A stretch of DNA of 64,000 nucleotides from Clostridiaceae bacterium (lineage in GTDB: Bacteria; Bacillota; Clostridia; Oscillospirales; Acutalibacteraceae): NCBI GenBank assembly GCA_904501755.1, contig CAJGBV010000005.1, positions 1-64,000 of the forward strand, given 5' to 3'. Each line of letters begins with the position of its first letter. The stretch's first letter is position 1. This document shows, in pieces, positions 7,870 through 16,912 of the stretch. A program made the translations under genes and the position numbers. The notes beneath the pieces were generated by a model, which worked only from the letters and a program-made list of their open reading frames with translations, had not been told where the DNA came from and ran no database searches.

Positions 7870-8853
7870 ATGATTCGCATTGGTATTTATGGTTATGGAA
7901 ACCTTGGAAGAGGGGTAGAGGCGGCAATTCTTAAAAACAGTGATTTGTCATTGGTTGCTGTGTTCACCCGCCGTTCTCCCGAAAGTCTTAAAATCAGAAC
8001 AGAAAATGTTCCTGTAGTGCATATAAGCGAGGTTGAAAATTGGAAAGACAAAATAGATGTTATGGTGCTTTGCGGGGGAAGTGCAACCGATTTGCCTGTG
8101 CAGACACCTGAACTTTCAAAAATGTTTAATGTCGTTGACAGCTTTGATACACACGCTAAAATCCCTCAGCATTTTGAAAATGTTGACAAGGCTGCAAGAG
8201 AGTTTAAAAAGACAGCCCTTATTTCTGCAGGATGGGATCCCGGTATGTTTTCTATAAACCGTCTTTATGCCTCGGCTGTGCTTCCTGATGGTAAGGACTA
8301 TACCTTCTGGGGCAAGGGTGTAAGTCAGGGTCATAGTGATGCTATCAGAAGAATCGACGGCGTAAAGGATGCAAAGCAGTATACCATACCAAAAGAAGAG
8401 GCTCTTGAACTGGTGAGAAGCGGGGCAAATCCTGAGCTAACTGTAAGAGATAAGCATCTTCGCGAATGCTTTGTTGTCGCCGTAGACGGTGCGGATTTAG
8501 AAAAAATTGAAAATGAAATTAAGGCTATGCCCAATTATTTTGCGGACTATGATACAATTGTTCATTTTATAAGTGAAGAAGAGCTTATAAAGGAGCATAG
8601 CGGTATTGCTCATGGCGGATTTGTTATAAGAAGCGGAAAAACAGGTTTTAATAATGAAAACAGCCATATTATTGAATACAGCTTAAAGCTTGATTCTAAC
8701 CCTGAATTTACTGCAAGTGTTATCGTGTCTTATGCGAGAGCTGTTTACCGTCTTGCTCAGGAAAATAATTTTGGTTGTAAAACTGTATTTGATATTGCAC
8801 CTGCATATCTTTCCTCAATGAGCAGTGAAGAAATCAGAGCACATCTTCTTTAA
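7870..8853 (+). CDS. ddh: meso-Diaminopimelate D-dehydrogenase
   Basis: A 327-residue protein with an N-terminal dinucleotide fold (IGIYGYGNLGRGVE, residues 3-16) and the family motifs CGGSATDLP (residues about 69-77), SFDTHAKIP, SAGWDPGMFS (about 120-129) and GKGVSQGHSDAIRRIDGV (about 152-169). The enzyme reductively aminates L-2-amino-6-oxopimelate with ammonia and NADPH to meso-diaminopimelate, shortcutting lysine and peptidoglycan precursor synthesis. ATG 7870 follows AAGGAG. It has its own promoter and lies apart from dapA-lysA at 41.9-44.1 kb, with which it shares the pathway. Confidence 0.95.
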   Translation: MIRIGIYGYGNLGRGVEAAILKNSDLSLVAVFTRRSPESLKIRTENVPVVHISEVENWKDKIDVMVLCGGSATDLPVQTPELSKMFNVVDSFDTHAKIPQHFENVDKAAREFKKTALISAGWDPGMFSINRLYASAVLPDGKDYTFWGKGVSQGHSDAIRRIDGVKDAKQYTIPKEEALELVRSGANPELTVRDKHLRECFVVAVDGADLEKIENEIKAMPNYFADYDTIVHFISEEELIKEHSGIAHGGFVIRSGKTGFNNENSHIIEYSLKLDSNPEFTASVIVSYARAVYRLAQENNFGCKTVFDIAPAYLSSMSSEEIRAHLL

Positions 8854-8897
8854 AATGAAAATTGTCTATATTTTAGTGTTTTTATTTCTTGAATTGA

Positions 8898-8903
8898 TAT
8901 AAT
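8898..8903 (+). promoter_or_regulatory. Probable -10 element of the isomerase-esterase-rhamnosidase operon
   Basis: TATAAT at 8898-8903 in the gap between ddh and the isomerase gene. No good -35 is found at 17 bp, so activator dependence is possible. The call rests on the -10 only. Confidence 0.35.
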
Positions 8904-8946
8904 AATTTTGCTAATATTAAATAAAAAACAAAGTGAGGTAGTATTT

Positions 8947-9519
8947 ATGAAAACTGTAAAGAATAAGCAAATCTTAGTTGGTGCCGATTTTGCGGGTTAT
9001 CCTTTAAAAGAAGCTGTAGTAGCTCATCTCAAGGCTAAGGGATGGGAGGTTACGGATATGGGTGTTAAGGCAGATTCTGATCCCAATGATACCGACCTTA
9101 TGTTCCATAGAGTAGGTCTTAGAGTTGGTTCTATGATATGCGAGGGCGAATTTGAAAGAGCTCTTCTTTTTTGCGGTACAGGTATGGGAATTCATATTGC
9201 CGCAAGTAAATGCCCTCACGTTCATGCAGGTGTTGTTGAGAGTGTTCCTGCAGCACTTCGCGCTATTACAGGAAATGGTGTAAACGTTCTTGCTATGGGT
9301 GCCTTTTATGTAGCTCCCGCTATGGGCTGTGACATTGCTGATGCTTATCTTAATGCTGAGCTTGGAAGCGGTTATGAATGGTGGAAAAACTTTTATGAGT
9401 TTCACAAGCTTGCAATAGATGAGCTCGAAGCTTTTGATTATGAAGAGTATAAGAATAACGGTTTTAAGGTTAATAAGCTTGGTGATTTCCCCTTAAAGCT
9501 TGAAACCAAGCCGGAGTAA
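8947..9519 (+). CDS. RpiB/LacA/LacB family sugar-phosphate isomerase
   Basis: A 190-residue protein with the RpiB fold: ILVGADFAGYPLKEAV at the N-terminus and the active-site cysteine loop FCGTGMGIHIAASK (near residues 79-92). RpiB/LacAB enzymes interconvert aldose and ketose phosphates. It differs from ribose-5-phosphate isomerase B: the usual His after the first Asp (GSDHAG) is Phe, the HN-anvL segment is altered, and a tail of about 45 residues is added. The true substrate may therefore be a different sugar phosphate. Start ATG 8947 follows GTGAGG; an upstream in-frame TTG is less likely. It heads an operon with two esterases and a rhamnosidase. Confidence 0.75.
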   Translation: MKTVKNKQILVGADFAGYPLKEAVVAHLKAKGWEVTDMGVKADSDPNDTDLMFHRVGLRVGSMICEGEFERALLFCGTGMGIHIAASKCPHVHAGVVESVPAALRAITGNGVNVLAMGAFYVAPAMGCDIADAYLNAELGSGYEWWKNFYEFHKLAIDELEAFDYEEYKNNGFKVNKLGDFPLKLETKPE

Positions 9520-9523
9520 TAAT

Positions 9524-10309
9524 ATGAATAATTGTTTTGCTTTGCGGTTTAATTTACATAAAAGCGGTCAAAGCTTTGAGGATGACAGTGAGCTTTTTGC
9601 CGGTATATTCGGAACAAGCAAGGAATTTATTGAAGAAACCTTGCGTCAGTATGATGAGGTGAATACCGCTTCTGCCAATGAAATAAAGGATAACTTAAAG
9701 TATTTGGATTTATCTTTCCTTGAAGGAAAAAAGATATTGCTTTTAGGTGACTCCAATACTTCGGATAGACTTAGTTGGGGTAAAATTATAGAGAAGATTC
9801 TTCCTTGTCAGGTCATTGACGGTGCTATTTCGGGTTGGAGAAGCGTACAACTTCTAAGTGAAATTGACAGGATGTTAAATAATTTTAAGCCTGATATTGT
9901 AGTGGTTCAGATAGGTAACAATGACTCATTTTTTGCAGATAAGCAGCAGAGCTCTCTTTGTGTTTCTCCTGATGAATTTAAAAGAAATTTAACCGTTATT
10001 GTAAATAAGGTTAAAGGTTGTGGTGCGCGGCTTATTATCAATTCCATAACACCCTCTTATTGTGAAAAAATAAATGCAAACCATTCTTTCTGGAGTGCAT
10101 CTGAGGAAATTAATGAATTGTTTAACGATATCACAAAAGAGGTTGCAGAGCAGGAAAATTGCTATCACCACGATTTCAGAGAGGTTTTTGAAAGAAAAAA
10201 TTATGATGAGCTTTTCTATGCAGATGGTACACATCTTATGCCTTTAGCTCATAAAAAAATTGCTGAGCATTTTGTAAGGTTTTTAGGTGACTGTTATGAA
10301 AATAATTGA
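9524..10309 (+). CDS. SGNH/GDSL-family esterase
   Basis: A 261-residue protein with the SGNH blocks: LLLGDSNTSD (catalytic Ser; block I), an ISGWR glycine block, IGNNDSFF (block III Asn) and YADGTHLMPLAH (catalytic Asp-His; block V). No signal peptide, so a cytoplasmic carbohydrate deacylase is likely. Its GGAG ribosome site overlaps the stop of the isomerase gene; ATG 9524 is preferred over an in-frame upstream TTG. A second SGNH gene follows with a 14-bp overlap and a GH78 rhamnosidase comes next, which suggests removal of acetyl groups from rhamnose-containing oligosaccharides. Confidence 0.85.
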   Translation: MNNCFALRFNLHKSGQSFEDDSELFAGIFGTSKEFIEETLRQYDEVNTASANEIKDNLKYLDLSFLEGKKILLLGDSNTSDRLSWGKIIEKILPCQVIDGAISGWRSVQLLSEIDRMLNNFKPDIVVVQIGNNDSFFADKQQSSLCVSPDEFKRNLTVIVNKVKGCGARLIINSITPSYCEKINANHSFWSASEEINELFNDITKEVAEQENCYHHDFREVFERKNYDELFYADGTHLMPLAHKKIAEHFVRFLGDCYENN

Positions 10310-11018
10310 AAAAATCGTAAACAAGGGTAAGGATAGATGGAAGTATCCTACCCCCACAATTGCTTTTTTGGGTGACAGTGTTACTCAGGGATGCTTTGAA
10401 ATTTATAATAAAAATGACGGTAACATTGAAACTGTTTTTGATAAGACAAGTGCCTATCACAAATATTTGAACGATATATTGACCGTTCTTTTTCCTGGTT
10501 CGCCTGTTAATATCATTAATGCGGGTATAAGCGGTGACAGAGCACCTCTTGGCTATGAACGTCTTAAAAGAGATGTAATTTCCCATAATCCCGATTTAAC
10601 AGTGGTTTGCTATGGTCTTAACGACAATAGTTGGGGACTTGAAAATATAAATCTTTATACCGAAGCCTTAGGTAAAATTTTTACAGAGCTTATTGAAGCG
10701 GGAAGTGAAGTTATTTTCTTGACTCCGAGTATGCAGAATACAAATGTAAGCTGTCATTTAGGGGAAGAAAATATGCGTCATCTTGCAGAATTGGTAGCAG
10801 TTCGCCAAAATGAAGGTGTTATGGATGCCTATGTAGAGGCGGGCAGAGAGGTTGCAAGAAAGCACGATGTAAAAATCTGTGATGTGTATGCTAAATGGAA
10901 AAAGCTTGAAGCAAACGGAGTTGATACCACAAATCTTCTTGCAAACTTTATTAATCATCCTACCAGAGAAATGAACTGGATTTTTGCCTATAGTCTTATT
11001 GAAACTATGATGGAGTGA
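10296..11018 (+). CDS. Second SGNH/GDSL-family esterase
   Basis: A 240-residue protein with AFLGDSVTQG (block I Ser), NAGISGDRA (Gly block) and VCYGLNDNSWG (Asn block). The C-terminal His motif is not a plain DGxH; NHPTREMNWIFA near the end may supply the His. It differs clearly from the esterase just upstream, so the pair probably act on different acyl positions or substrates rather than being a recent duplication. ATG 10296 follows TTAGGTGA. It overlaps the upstream gene by 14 bp and is almost contiguous with the GH78 gene. No signal peptide. Confidence 0.85.
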   Translation: MKIIEKIVNKGKDRWKYPTPTIAFLGDSVTQGCFEIYNKNDGNIETVFDKTSAYHKYLNDILTVLFPGSPVNIINAGISGDRAPLGYERLKRDVISHNPDLTVVCYGLNDNSWGLENINLYTEALGKIFTELIEAGSEVIFLTPSMQNTNVSCHLGEENMRHLAELVAVRQNEGVMDAYVEAGREVARKHDVKICDVYAKWKKLEANGVDTTNLLANFINHPTREMNWIFAYSLIETMME

Positions 11019-11023
11019 AAGAA

Positions 11024-13198
11024 ATGTTCGAAAAAGCTAAATTTATAAAGGCTTCAAGGAATTTTGATGTATCCTTTAAAGAGGATAGTAATCTTTGTCC
11101 GTTGTTCAGAAAAAGTTTTACTATTGATTATCAGTTTAAAAAGGCTGAAATCAGTGTTTGTGCTCTGGGTATAGGATATACTTATATAAATGGAAAAGAA
11201 GTGACGAACGAGCTTTTTGCCCCTCCGTATGCTAATTACAACAAACGTCTGTGGTATGTAAGTTATGATGTTACAAAACTGTTAAAACAGGGAGAAAACG
11301 TTATTTCCTTTATGGTTGGTAATGGCTTTTATAACGAAGATATGCCAAATGATTGGTGGAGTGAAAAAGCGCCGTGGAGAGATCAACCAAAGGTTATAGC
11401 ACAGCTTAATGTTAATGGAAAGTGTGTTTTGTCTACTGATGACAGTTTTAAATGCACACTTAATTCGCCCTATGTGATGAACCGACTTCGTACAGGTGTA
11501 ATTTATGATGCCCGTTTATATGATAAAGAGTGGAATTGTCTGTCTTTTAACGACTCGTTGTGGAATAATGCCATTATTGATGATAATGCTCCTGAGGGCG
11601 AACTGACTCTTTGTACTGTAAAAGGACTTAAAGAATTCGAAAAATATCAACCTGCTCATATTATAAGAAAAAATGATGGCAGAATAATATTTGATTTTGG
11701 CTATAATCATTCGGGAATTATTCATTTTTCTTCAAAACAAAAAAGCGGAGATATGATTTGTTTCAGATATGCCGAAGCACTTGACGGTGATTTGGAACTT
11801 GATTATAACGAGAGGACTAAATGGCCTTATCATAAAAACGAACTTGCTTTTGACAGATATATTTGTGACGGCAAGGGCGAAATTTGGGCAAATAGATTTG
11901 CTTATCATGGTTTCAAATTTGTTGAAGTAACAGGTCTTGATGAAAATGAGCCATACAGCATTGAATCGGTATTTGTTCATCAAGATATTAAAAGAAGGTC
12001 GTCATTTGAGTGCTCTAATGAGAATTTAAATAAACTTTTTAACTGTGGCATACGTTCTACATTTTCAAATATGTATTATATGCCTACCGACTGTCCAACC
12101 CGTGAAAAATTAGGTTGGATGAATGATTCTCAAAGCTCTGCTGAGCAGTTCCTTACCAACTTCTATTTAGAAGAGCTTCTTTCTAAATGGGTTCAGGATA
12201 TGAAGGATGCTATGAAAGACAGCGGCGAGCTTCCCGGTATAGTTCCTACTCACGGTTGGGGATATGAATGGGGTAACGGACCTGTGTCGGATGGTTGCTT
12301 CTTTGAAACGCCTTATAGAATTTATCTGCACAGCGGTAATAAAGAATTACTGACAAGCTGTATTCCTTATTTTCACAGATATTTTGATTTCCTTAATAGC
12401 AAAGAGGATGAAAAGGGACTTATTAACTTTGGTCTTTACGATTGGGCTAATCCTTTTCGTAACAGAGAATTTACACCACGAACGCTTATAAATGCTATTT
12501 ACAGAATTAAGTTTTCACGTATTGCGACCCTTGCCTGTGACCTTTGCGGCGAGGATGCAAAGCGTTTCGAGGATGAAATCGAAAGACAAACCGATATTAT
12601 TTGCGAAAACTTCTTAACCGAAGACGGAAGAAGTGTTTATGATGAGCAAACAGCCTGTGCTATGCTTATTTATCACGGCATTGGTAATAAAGAGCTTCTC
12701 GGCGAACAGCTTCTCAGTCTTATAGAAAAAGAGGGTTGGCATCATAATTGCGGTATGGTGGGACTCCGACACTTGTATATGGCTCTTAATATGCTTGGTA
12801 AAGAGGAAATTGCTTATAGAATAATTACAATAAGCGGTTATCCTACTTACAATAACTGGCTGCTTATGAAGGCAACCACGCTGTTTGAATTTTGGGACTG
12901 CAAGGAATCTAAGAACCATCATATGTACTCTGACTTTATATCCTGGATGATGAAAACTATAGTGGGTATTTCACCCGATGATAACGCCGCCACATTTGAA
13001 ACGATAAATGTGGAGCCGTATTTCTTCGAATATCTTAATTATGCAAATGGTAGCTATGAAAGTGTTAAGGGCGAAATTAAGGTGAATTGGAAGAGGGAAG
13101 ATGGCAAGATAAATCTTGTTATTTTCGCTCCTGATAGTGATTTTGTTTACTACAAAGGAAAAGCTCTTGACAAAGGCGAAAATAAATTTATAATATAG
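11024..13198 (+). CDS. GH78 alpha-L-rhamnosidase
   Basis: A 724-residue cytoplasmic enzyme. It has an N-terminal beta-sandwich part (residues about 10-150, Bac_rhamnosid_N type, ALGIGYTYINGKEV and YDVTKLLKQGEN), a middle domain, and an (alpha/alpha)6 barrel opening with the GH78 hallmark DCPTREKLGWMND (Asp356 onward). The family removes terminal alpha-L-rhamnose by inversion. No signal peptide, so it should act on imported rhamnosides or rhamnogalacturonan fragments. ATG 11024 has GGAG eight bases upstream within the end of the previous gene. It is the last gene of the isomerase/esterase operon; an AAGGAGAGATA/TATCTCTCCTT hairpin follows. Confidence 0.92.
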   Translation: MFEKAKFIKASRNFDVSFKEDSNLCPLFRKSFTIDYQFKKAEISVCALGIGYTYINGKEVTNELFAPPYANYNKRLWYVSYDVTKLLKQGENVISFMVGNGFYNEDMPNDWWSEKAPWRDQPKVIAQLNVNGKCVLSTDDSFKCTLNSPYVMNRLRTGVIYDARLYDKEWNCLSFNDSLWNNAIIDDNAPEGELTLCTVKGLKEFEKYQPAHIIRKNDGRIIFDFGYNHSGIIHFSSKQKSGDMICFRYAEALDGDLELDYNERTKWPYHKNELAFDRYICDGKGEIWANRFAYHGFKFVEVTGLDENEPYSIESVFVHQDIKRRSSFECSNENLNKLFNCGIRSTFSNMYYMPTDCPTREKLGWMNDSQSSAEQFLTNFYLEELLSKWVQDMKDAMKDSGELPGIVPTHGWGYEWGNGPVSDGCFFETPYRIYLHSGNKELLTSCIPYFHRYFDFLNSKEDEKGLINFGLYDWANPFRNREFTPRTLINAIYRIKFSRIATLACDLCGEDAKRFEDEIERQTDIICENFLTEDGRSVYDEQTACAMLIYHGIGNKELLGEQLLSLIEKEGWHHNCGMVGLRHLYMALNMLGKEEIAYRIITISGYPTYNNWLLMKATTLFEFWDCKESKNHHMYSDFISWMMKTIVGISPDDNAATFETINVEPYFFEYLNYANGSYESVKGEIKVNWKREDGKINLVIFAPDSDFVYYKGKALDKGENKFII

Positions 13199-13206
13199 TT
13201 ATAGAG

Positions 13207-13238
13207 CAAGGAGAGATAGTAAGTGTTATCTCTCCTTG
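13207..13238 (+). terminator. Hairpin after the rhamnosidase gene (possible terminator)
   Basis: A 12-bp stem CAAGGAGAGATA / TATCTCTCCTTG with an eight-base loop, nine bases after the GH78 stop. There is no strong T run, so it may be an attenuator or RNA stabiliser rather than a full stop. Confidence 0.5.
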
Positions 13239-13273
13239 TACCTTTATAGAAACGAAAATAGAGGTGCATATAA

Positions 13274-14317
13274 ATGAAATTTTTAGTGTTTGCGGATTTT
13301 CACTATGCAAGAAACAGATTTTCAACTGTTGAACAAATGAGAAAGATTATTGAAAAAGCAAAGAAAAATAATGTTGATTTTATAATTCATGGAGGCGACT
13401 TTTGTAACGATTATGCGCATTCTCCTGAAATTGTAAATGAGCTTATGAATAGTGGTATTGTGTTTTACGGTTGCTACGGAAACCACGATACAGAGGGCAA
13501 GGAGGATTTTATGTCCTTTGTTTCTCAGTTTATGACAAACGATAACAAAGCTGTTTGGGGTACGAGTGACGGAAAAATCGGTGATGGAAATATTGGATAT
13601 TTTTATGCCGATAAGGGAAATTTGCGTATTATCACAGTTGATACCAATCATTATTACGACTGCGATACAGGAGAACTTGTTCGCACCGCTACAGGACTTA
13701 ATATGGCACCGCTTAAGCATAAAGTGAGAAATTGTCTTGGAGAGAAGCAACTATTGTGGTTGGAGAAAGTAATTGATGATGCTGCTAAGAAAGATTTGCA
13801 CTGTGTAGTTGTAAGCCATGCAGGTTTTTCAGGGCTTAAAGGTTGGGAATTCGCAGGTGCTTCCTGTGATGCTCAAAAGGTAAGAGAAATTTTCAATAAA
13901 GCAAATTCGAGAAAAAAGAATACAGTTATTATGTCGGTAAACGGACACTACCACACTGACCATCTTGATGTTCTTGACAATATGGTTTATTTTGATGTGA
14001 ATACGCTTGCTTGTGGCTATTGGCAGGTTGATAAGGAACCGCATTATAATGATAATCATACCTTTGAAACTTATGAATATGATAACGATGGAAATGAAAT
14101 TCGCAAGATTGTTCGAAAATTTACTGATACATTTTTTGCTGACCAAACGTGGTATTTTGATGAACCGCTTTCGGCTATTGTCGAGATAGATGATGAGGTG
14201 AACGTAAAGGTTAGCGGTATGGAATGTGACTGGCTTTTTGGTATTGCACCTTCAAATGTAAATGGTATAAGCGGTGTAGGCCCTTATATTTCATCAAAGG
14301 AATTTTCTTTGAAATAA
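13274..14317 (+). CDS. Calcineurin-like metallophosphoesterase
   Basis: A 347-residue protein with the metallophosphoesterase motifs in order: VFADFHYA (DxH), HGGDFCND (GDxx), GCYGNHDTE (GNHD), VVSHAGF (H) and SVNGHYHTD (GHxH), enough to bind two metals. A beta-rich tail of about 80 residues follows. No signal peptide is visible, so it is probably cytoplasmic. Substrate cannot be deduced; related proteins in sugar loci cleave phosphodiesters or phosphomonoesters. It starts at ATG 13274 after AGAGGTG and is three bases ahead of the SDR gene, forming an operon with the SDR and HAD genes. Confidence 0.88.
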   Translation: MKFLVFADFHYARNRFSTVEQMRKIIEKAKKNNVDFIIHGGDFCNDYAHSPEIVNELMNSGIVFYGCYGNHDTEGKEDFMSFVSQFMTNDNKAVWGTSDGKIGDGNIGYFYADKGNLRIITVDTNHYYDCDTGELVRTATGLNMAPLKHKVRNCLGEKQLLWLEKVIDDAAKKDLHCVVVSHAGFSGLKGWEFAGASCDAQKVREIFNKANSRKKNTVIMSVNGHYHTDHLDVLDNMVYFDVNTLACGYWQVDKEPHYNDNHTFETYEYDNDGNEIRKIVRKFTDTFFADQTWYFDEPLSAIVEIDDEVNVKVSGMECDWLFGIAPSNVNGISGVGPYISSKEFSLK

Positions 14318-14320
14318 GTA

Positions 14321-15163
14321 ATGAAAAGTTTATGTAATAAAACAATAGCTATAACCGGCGCTACAGGCGGTATAGGAATTCCACTGTGCAGAGAACTGTT
14401 GAAGCGAAAAGCAACGTTAATTCTTGTGGATAGAAATTTCAAAAAATCGGTGGCTTTAAAAGAAAAACTGTTTGAAGAATTTAAAGATGCTGAAATTTTT
14501 AACATTACAACCGATTTATCAAGTATAGAAAGTGCTAAAAAGGCTGTTGATGAACTTAAAAAACATAGTATTGATATTTTTATACACAATGCAGGTGCTT
14601 ACAGCATTCCACGTTATAAAAGTGATTCTGGCTATGATAATGTTTTTACAATTAACTTTGTTTCCCCATATTATATTATTCGTTCTTTGATGAATGAAAT
14701 AAAAGGAAGGGTAGTGGTAATGGGGAGTATTGCCCATAGATACAGCAAGGCTGACTTTTCGGATGTAGACTTTTCTTCACGTAAAAAAGCAAGTCTTGTA
14801 TATGGTAATGCTAAAAGATATTTGATGTTTTCTCTTTATGAGCTTTTTAAGGGTAAATCGGAAATGCTATCCGTTGTTCATCCCGGTATTACTTTTACAG
14901 GAATTACTAATCATTACCCAAAGCTTATTTTTGCAATTATTAAATATCCTATGAAGGTTATATTTATGCGTCCCCAAAAAGCGTGCAAATGTGCTGTAGA
15001 GGGAATTTTTAAAAGCACTCCGTACGGCTACTGGATAGGTCCATGGATTTTTGATGTATGGGGTAAAATGAAATTAAAACGGTTGAAAACCGATTTTACA
15101 GAATGTGAAAAAATAGCAGAAACGGCAGAGAGGATTTATTATGAACAGACTGAAAAATATTAA
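14321..15163 (+). CDS. Short-chain dehydrogenase/reductase
   Basis: A 280-residue SDR. The cofactor motif TGATGGIG is at residues about 12-19, followed by DLSS, HNAGAYS (NAG) and a catalytic Ser in MGSIAH with Tyr-x-x-x-Lys as YGNAK. The Rossmann fold thus looks intact. The C-terminal half carries a hydrophobic, basic segment (YPKLIFAIIKYPMKVIFMRP) that may sit on a membrane. Substrate unknown. It starts three bases after the phosphoesterase and overlaps the HAD gene by 23 bp. Confidence 0.85.
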   Translation: MKSLCNKTIAITGATGGIGIPLCRELLKRKATLILVDRNFKKSVALKEKLFEEFKDAEIFNITTDLSSIESAKKAVDELKKHSIDIFIHNAGAYSIPRYKSDSGYDNVFTINFVSPYYIIRSLMNEIKGRVVVMGSIAHRYSKADFSDVDFSSRKKASLVYGNAKRYLMFSLYELFKGKSEMLSVVHPGITFTGITNHYPKLIFAIIKYPMKVIFMRPQKACKCAVEGIFKSTPYGYWIGPWIFDVWGKMKLKRLKTDFTECEKIAETAERIYYEQTEKY

Positions 15164-15938
15164 GCTTTTTCTTTTTGATATGGATGGAACTCTTTATATA
15201 GGCGACAAGCTTTATCCCTTTACAAAAGAGCTTTTAAAAACAATAAAAGACAGCGGGGGAATGTATATGTATATGACCAACAATTCCTCCAAAAGTGTTA
15301 TAGATTATATTAAAAAGCTTGAAAAATTAGGTGTTGCTGCTACTGAGAATGAATTTATTACATCATCACAGGCTACCGTTTATTATCTTAAAAATAAATA
15401 TCCTGACGAGAAAATATATGTTTGCGGTACACAGTCCCTTAAAGAAGAATTTATGAAAGAGGGTTTTTCACTTACAGATAGCGTTGATGAAACTACACTT
15501 ATTGTTATGGGTAACGATACAGAGTTGACTTTCAAAAAACTCCACGACGTTTGTGAAATATTGTTAACAAAGGAAAATATAAAGTACGTTGCTACCAATC
15601 TTGATGTTGTTTGTCCTACCGAGTTTGGAAGCGTTCCTGATTGCGGAAGCTTTTGTGATATGATTTATAACTGTACGGGAAGACGACCTGAACTGGTAGG
15701 TAAACCTCAGCCTATAATGCCCGAACTTGCTGTGGAAAGAACAGGTTGCTCAAAAGAACAGACGGCAGTTATTGGAGATAGAATATATACTGATGTTAAA
15801 AGCGGACTTAATGCAGGGGTGCTGAGTATCCTTGTTATGAGCGGTGAAACAACCGAAGAAATCCTTAACAACAGCGTGGATAAGCCTGACCTTGTTTTAA
15901 AGGATTGCGGTGAAATAACAAAATATATTAAGCAGTAA
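15141..15938 (+). CDS. HAD-IIA family sugar/nucleotide phosphatase (NagD-like)
   Basis: A 265-residue HAD hydrolase: motif I FLFDMDGTLYIG, motif II MTNNSSK, a C2-type cap (residues about 75-185), then a motif III lysine (GKPQP) and motif IV IGDRIYTDVKSG. NagD-type enzymes dephosphorylate sugar or nucleotide monophosphates in the cytoplasm. Its AGAGAGG ribosome site lies within the overlapping end of the SDR gene, which implies coupled translation. A convergent terminator follows directly. Confidence 0.88.
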   Translation: MNRLKNIKLFLFDMDGTLYIGDKLYPFTKELLKTIKDSGGMYMYMTNNSSKSVIDYIKKLEKLGVAATENEFITSSQATVYYLKNKYPDEKIYVCGTQSLKEEFMKEGFSLTDSVDETTLIVMGNDTELTFKKLHDVCEILLTKENIKYVATNLDVVCPTEFGSVPDCGSFCDMIYNCTGRRPELVGKPQPIMPELAVERTGCSKEQTAVIGDRIYTDVKSGLNAGVLSILVMSGETTEEILNNSVDKPDLVLKDCGEITKYIKQ

Positions 15939-15942
15939 AATT

Positions 15943-15969
15943 AACAAGCTCGGTTTAACCGAGCTTGTT
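15943..15969. terminator. Bidirectional terminator between the HAD and AraC genes
   Basis: An 11-bp stem AACAAGCTCGG / CCGAGCTTGTT with a five-base loop, T-rich after it and A-rich before it. The stop codon of the minus-strand AraC gene lies in the loop. Confidence 0.88.
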
Positions 15970-16803
15970 TTTTCTGTATTGAGAGGGGGAGATGTTTTTG
16001 TACTTTTTAAAGGTTTTTGTAAAATAGCTGATGCTATTGAATCCACATTCAATTGCGGCATCTGTTACCGACATATCAGTATCATCAAGCTCCTGACAGG
16101 CAGCCTCTATTCTTAAATAATTAACGTAATCAATAGGTGTTTTTCCTGTGTATTCCCTGAAGAAACGGCACAGATATTTCTCGTTCATTCCTGAAAGGTT
16201 AGAAAGCTGTGCAAGAGTTATGTTTTCTGTAAGATTAGAGTCAATCCAGTCCATTAACTCGGTAAGAACCGAAAGTTGTTTTTGGTTTTTGTGCTTATCC
16301 TTTTCCTTGCTTATAAGACCGCCCTTATACAGAGAATAGAACAATTCAAACAGTAGGCTGTGAATTTGCAGTGTGAGTAGCTCGTCGTTATTTTTAGCCG
16401 TATCAAACAATTCATTGATTACAGCAAGGGTAGCTTTATTGGGCAGACTTTTAACAGAAACACTGCTGTGGGAAAGGGGACGAAGAAACTTTCTCACAAT
16501 ATCATTACTTTTTTTATATAACATTGACAGACTGAAAACTATACATTCATAAATTGCATCTGTTGGGATACCACGATGCATTGAGGCACAGTCAACAAGT
16601 GCGGCATCCCCACTTTTCAGTATAAATGAATGGTTGTCCAGATAGAGTTCGAATTCACCTTTAATTACTCTTATAATTTCAAATTCACCATGCCAGTGAA
16701 GCGGCATAACGTATTGAGGGTGTGATGAATCTATATAGTAATATTGAAATGGAAAGTCGGGAAGACCATGCTGCTTTTTTTCGTTAAACTGTAAATCTTT
16801 CAT
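15955..16803 (-). CDS. AraC-family regulator, probably of the fucose genes
   Basis: A 282-residue protein with an N-terminal cupin-like sensor (PLHWHGEFEIIRVIKGEFEL, residues about 34-53) and a C-terminal AraC double helix-turn-helix (LAQLSNLSGMNEKYLCRFF and VTDAAIECGFNSISYFTKTF). It is divergent from fucI with a 109-bp shared intergenic region, so it most likely controls fucI-fucU-fucA in response to a sugar. ATG 16803 follows AGGAG. This is inference from position; the ligand could also be an oligosaccharide. Confidence 0.9.
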   Translation of the reverse strand: MKDLQFNEKKQHGLPDFPFQYYYIDSSHPQYVMPLHWHGEFEIIRVIKGEFELYLDNHSFILKSGDAALVDCASMHRGIPTDAIYECIVFSLSMLYKKSNDIVRKFLRPLSHSSVSVKSLPNKATLAVINELFDTAKNNDELLTLQIHSLLFELFYSLYKGGLISKEKDKHKNQKQLSVLTELMDWIDSNLTENITLAQLSNLSGMNEKYLCRFFREYTGKTPIDYVNYLRIEAACQELDDTDMSVTDAAIECGFNSISYFTKTFKKYKNISPSQYRKNKLG

Positions 16804-16852
16804 TTTTTCTCCTAAATGTAACTATAATACAAATTCTTTTGCAGAATTACTC

Positions 16853-16881
16853 TTGTATTTTATCACAAAAGATAATATAAT
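16853..16881 (+). promoter_or_regulatory. Promoter of fucI-fucU-fucA
   Basis: TTGTAT (16853-16858), 17 bp, TATAAT (16876-16881), 31 bp before the fucI start in the region shared with the divergent AraC gene. Confidence 0.7.
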
Positions 16882-16912
16882 TCAATTAATAATATAAAAC
16901 GGAGGAAAAAAT

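Noticed and set aside
13207..13238. Strong terminator after the rhamnosidase
   Set aside because: The stem is good but no T tract follows, so it is listed only as a possible terminator.
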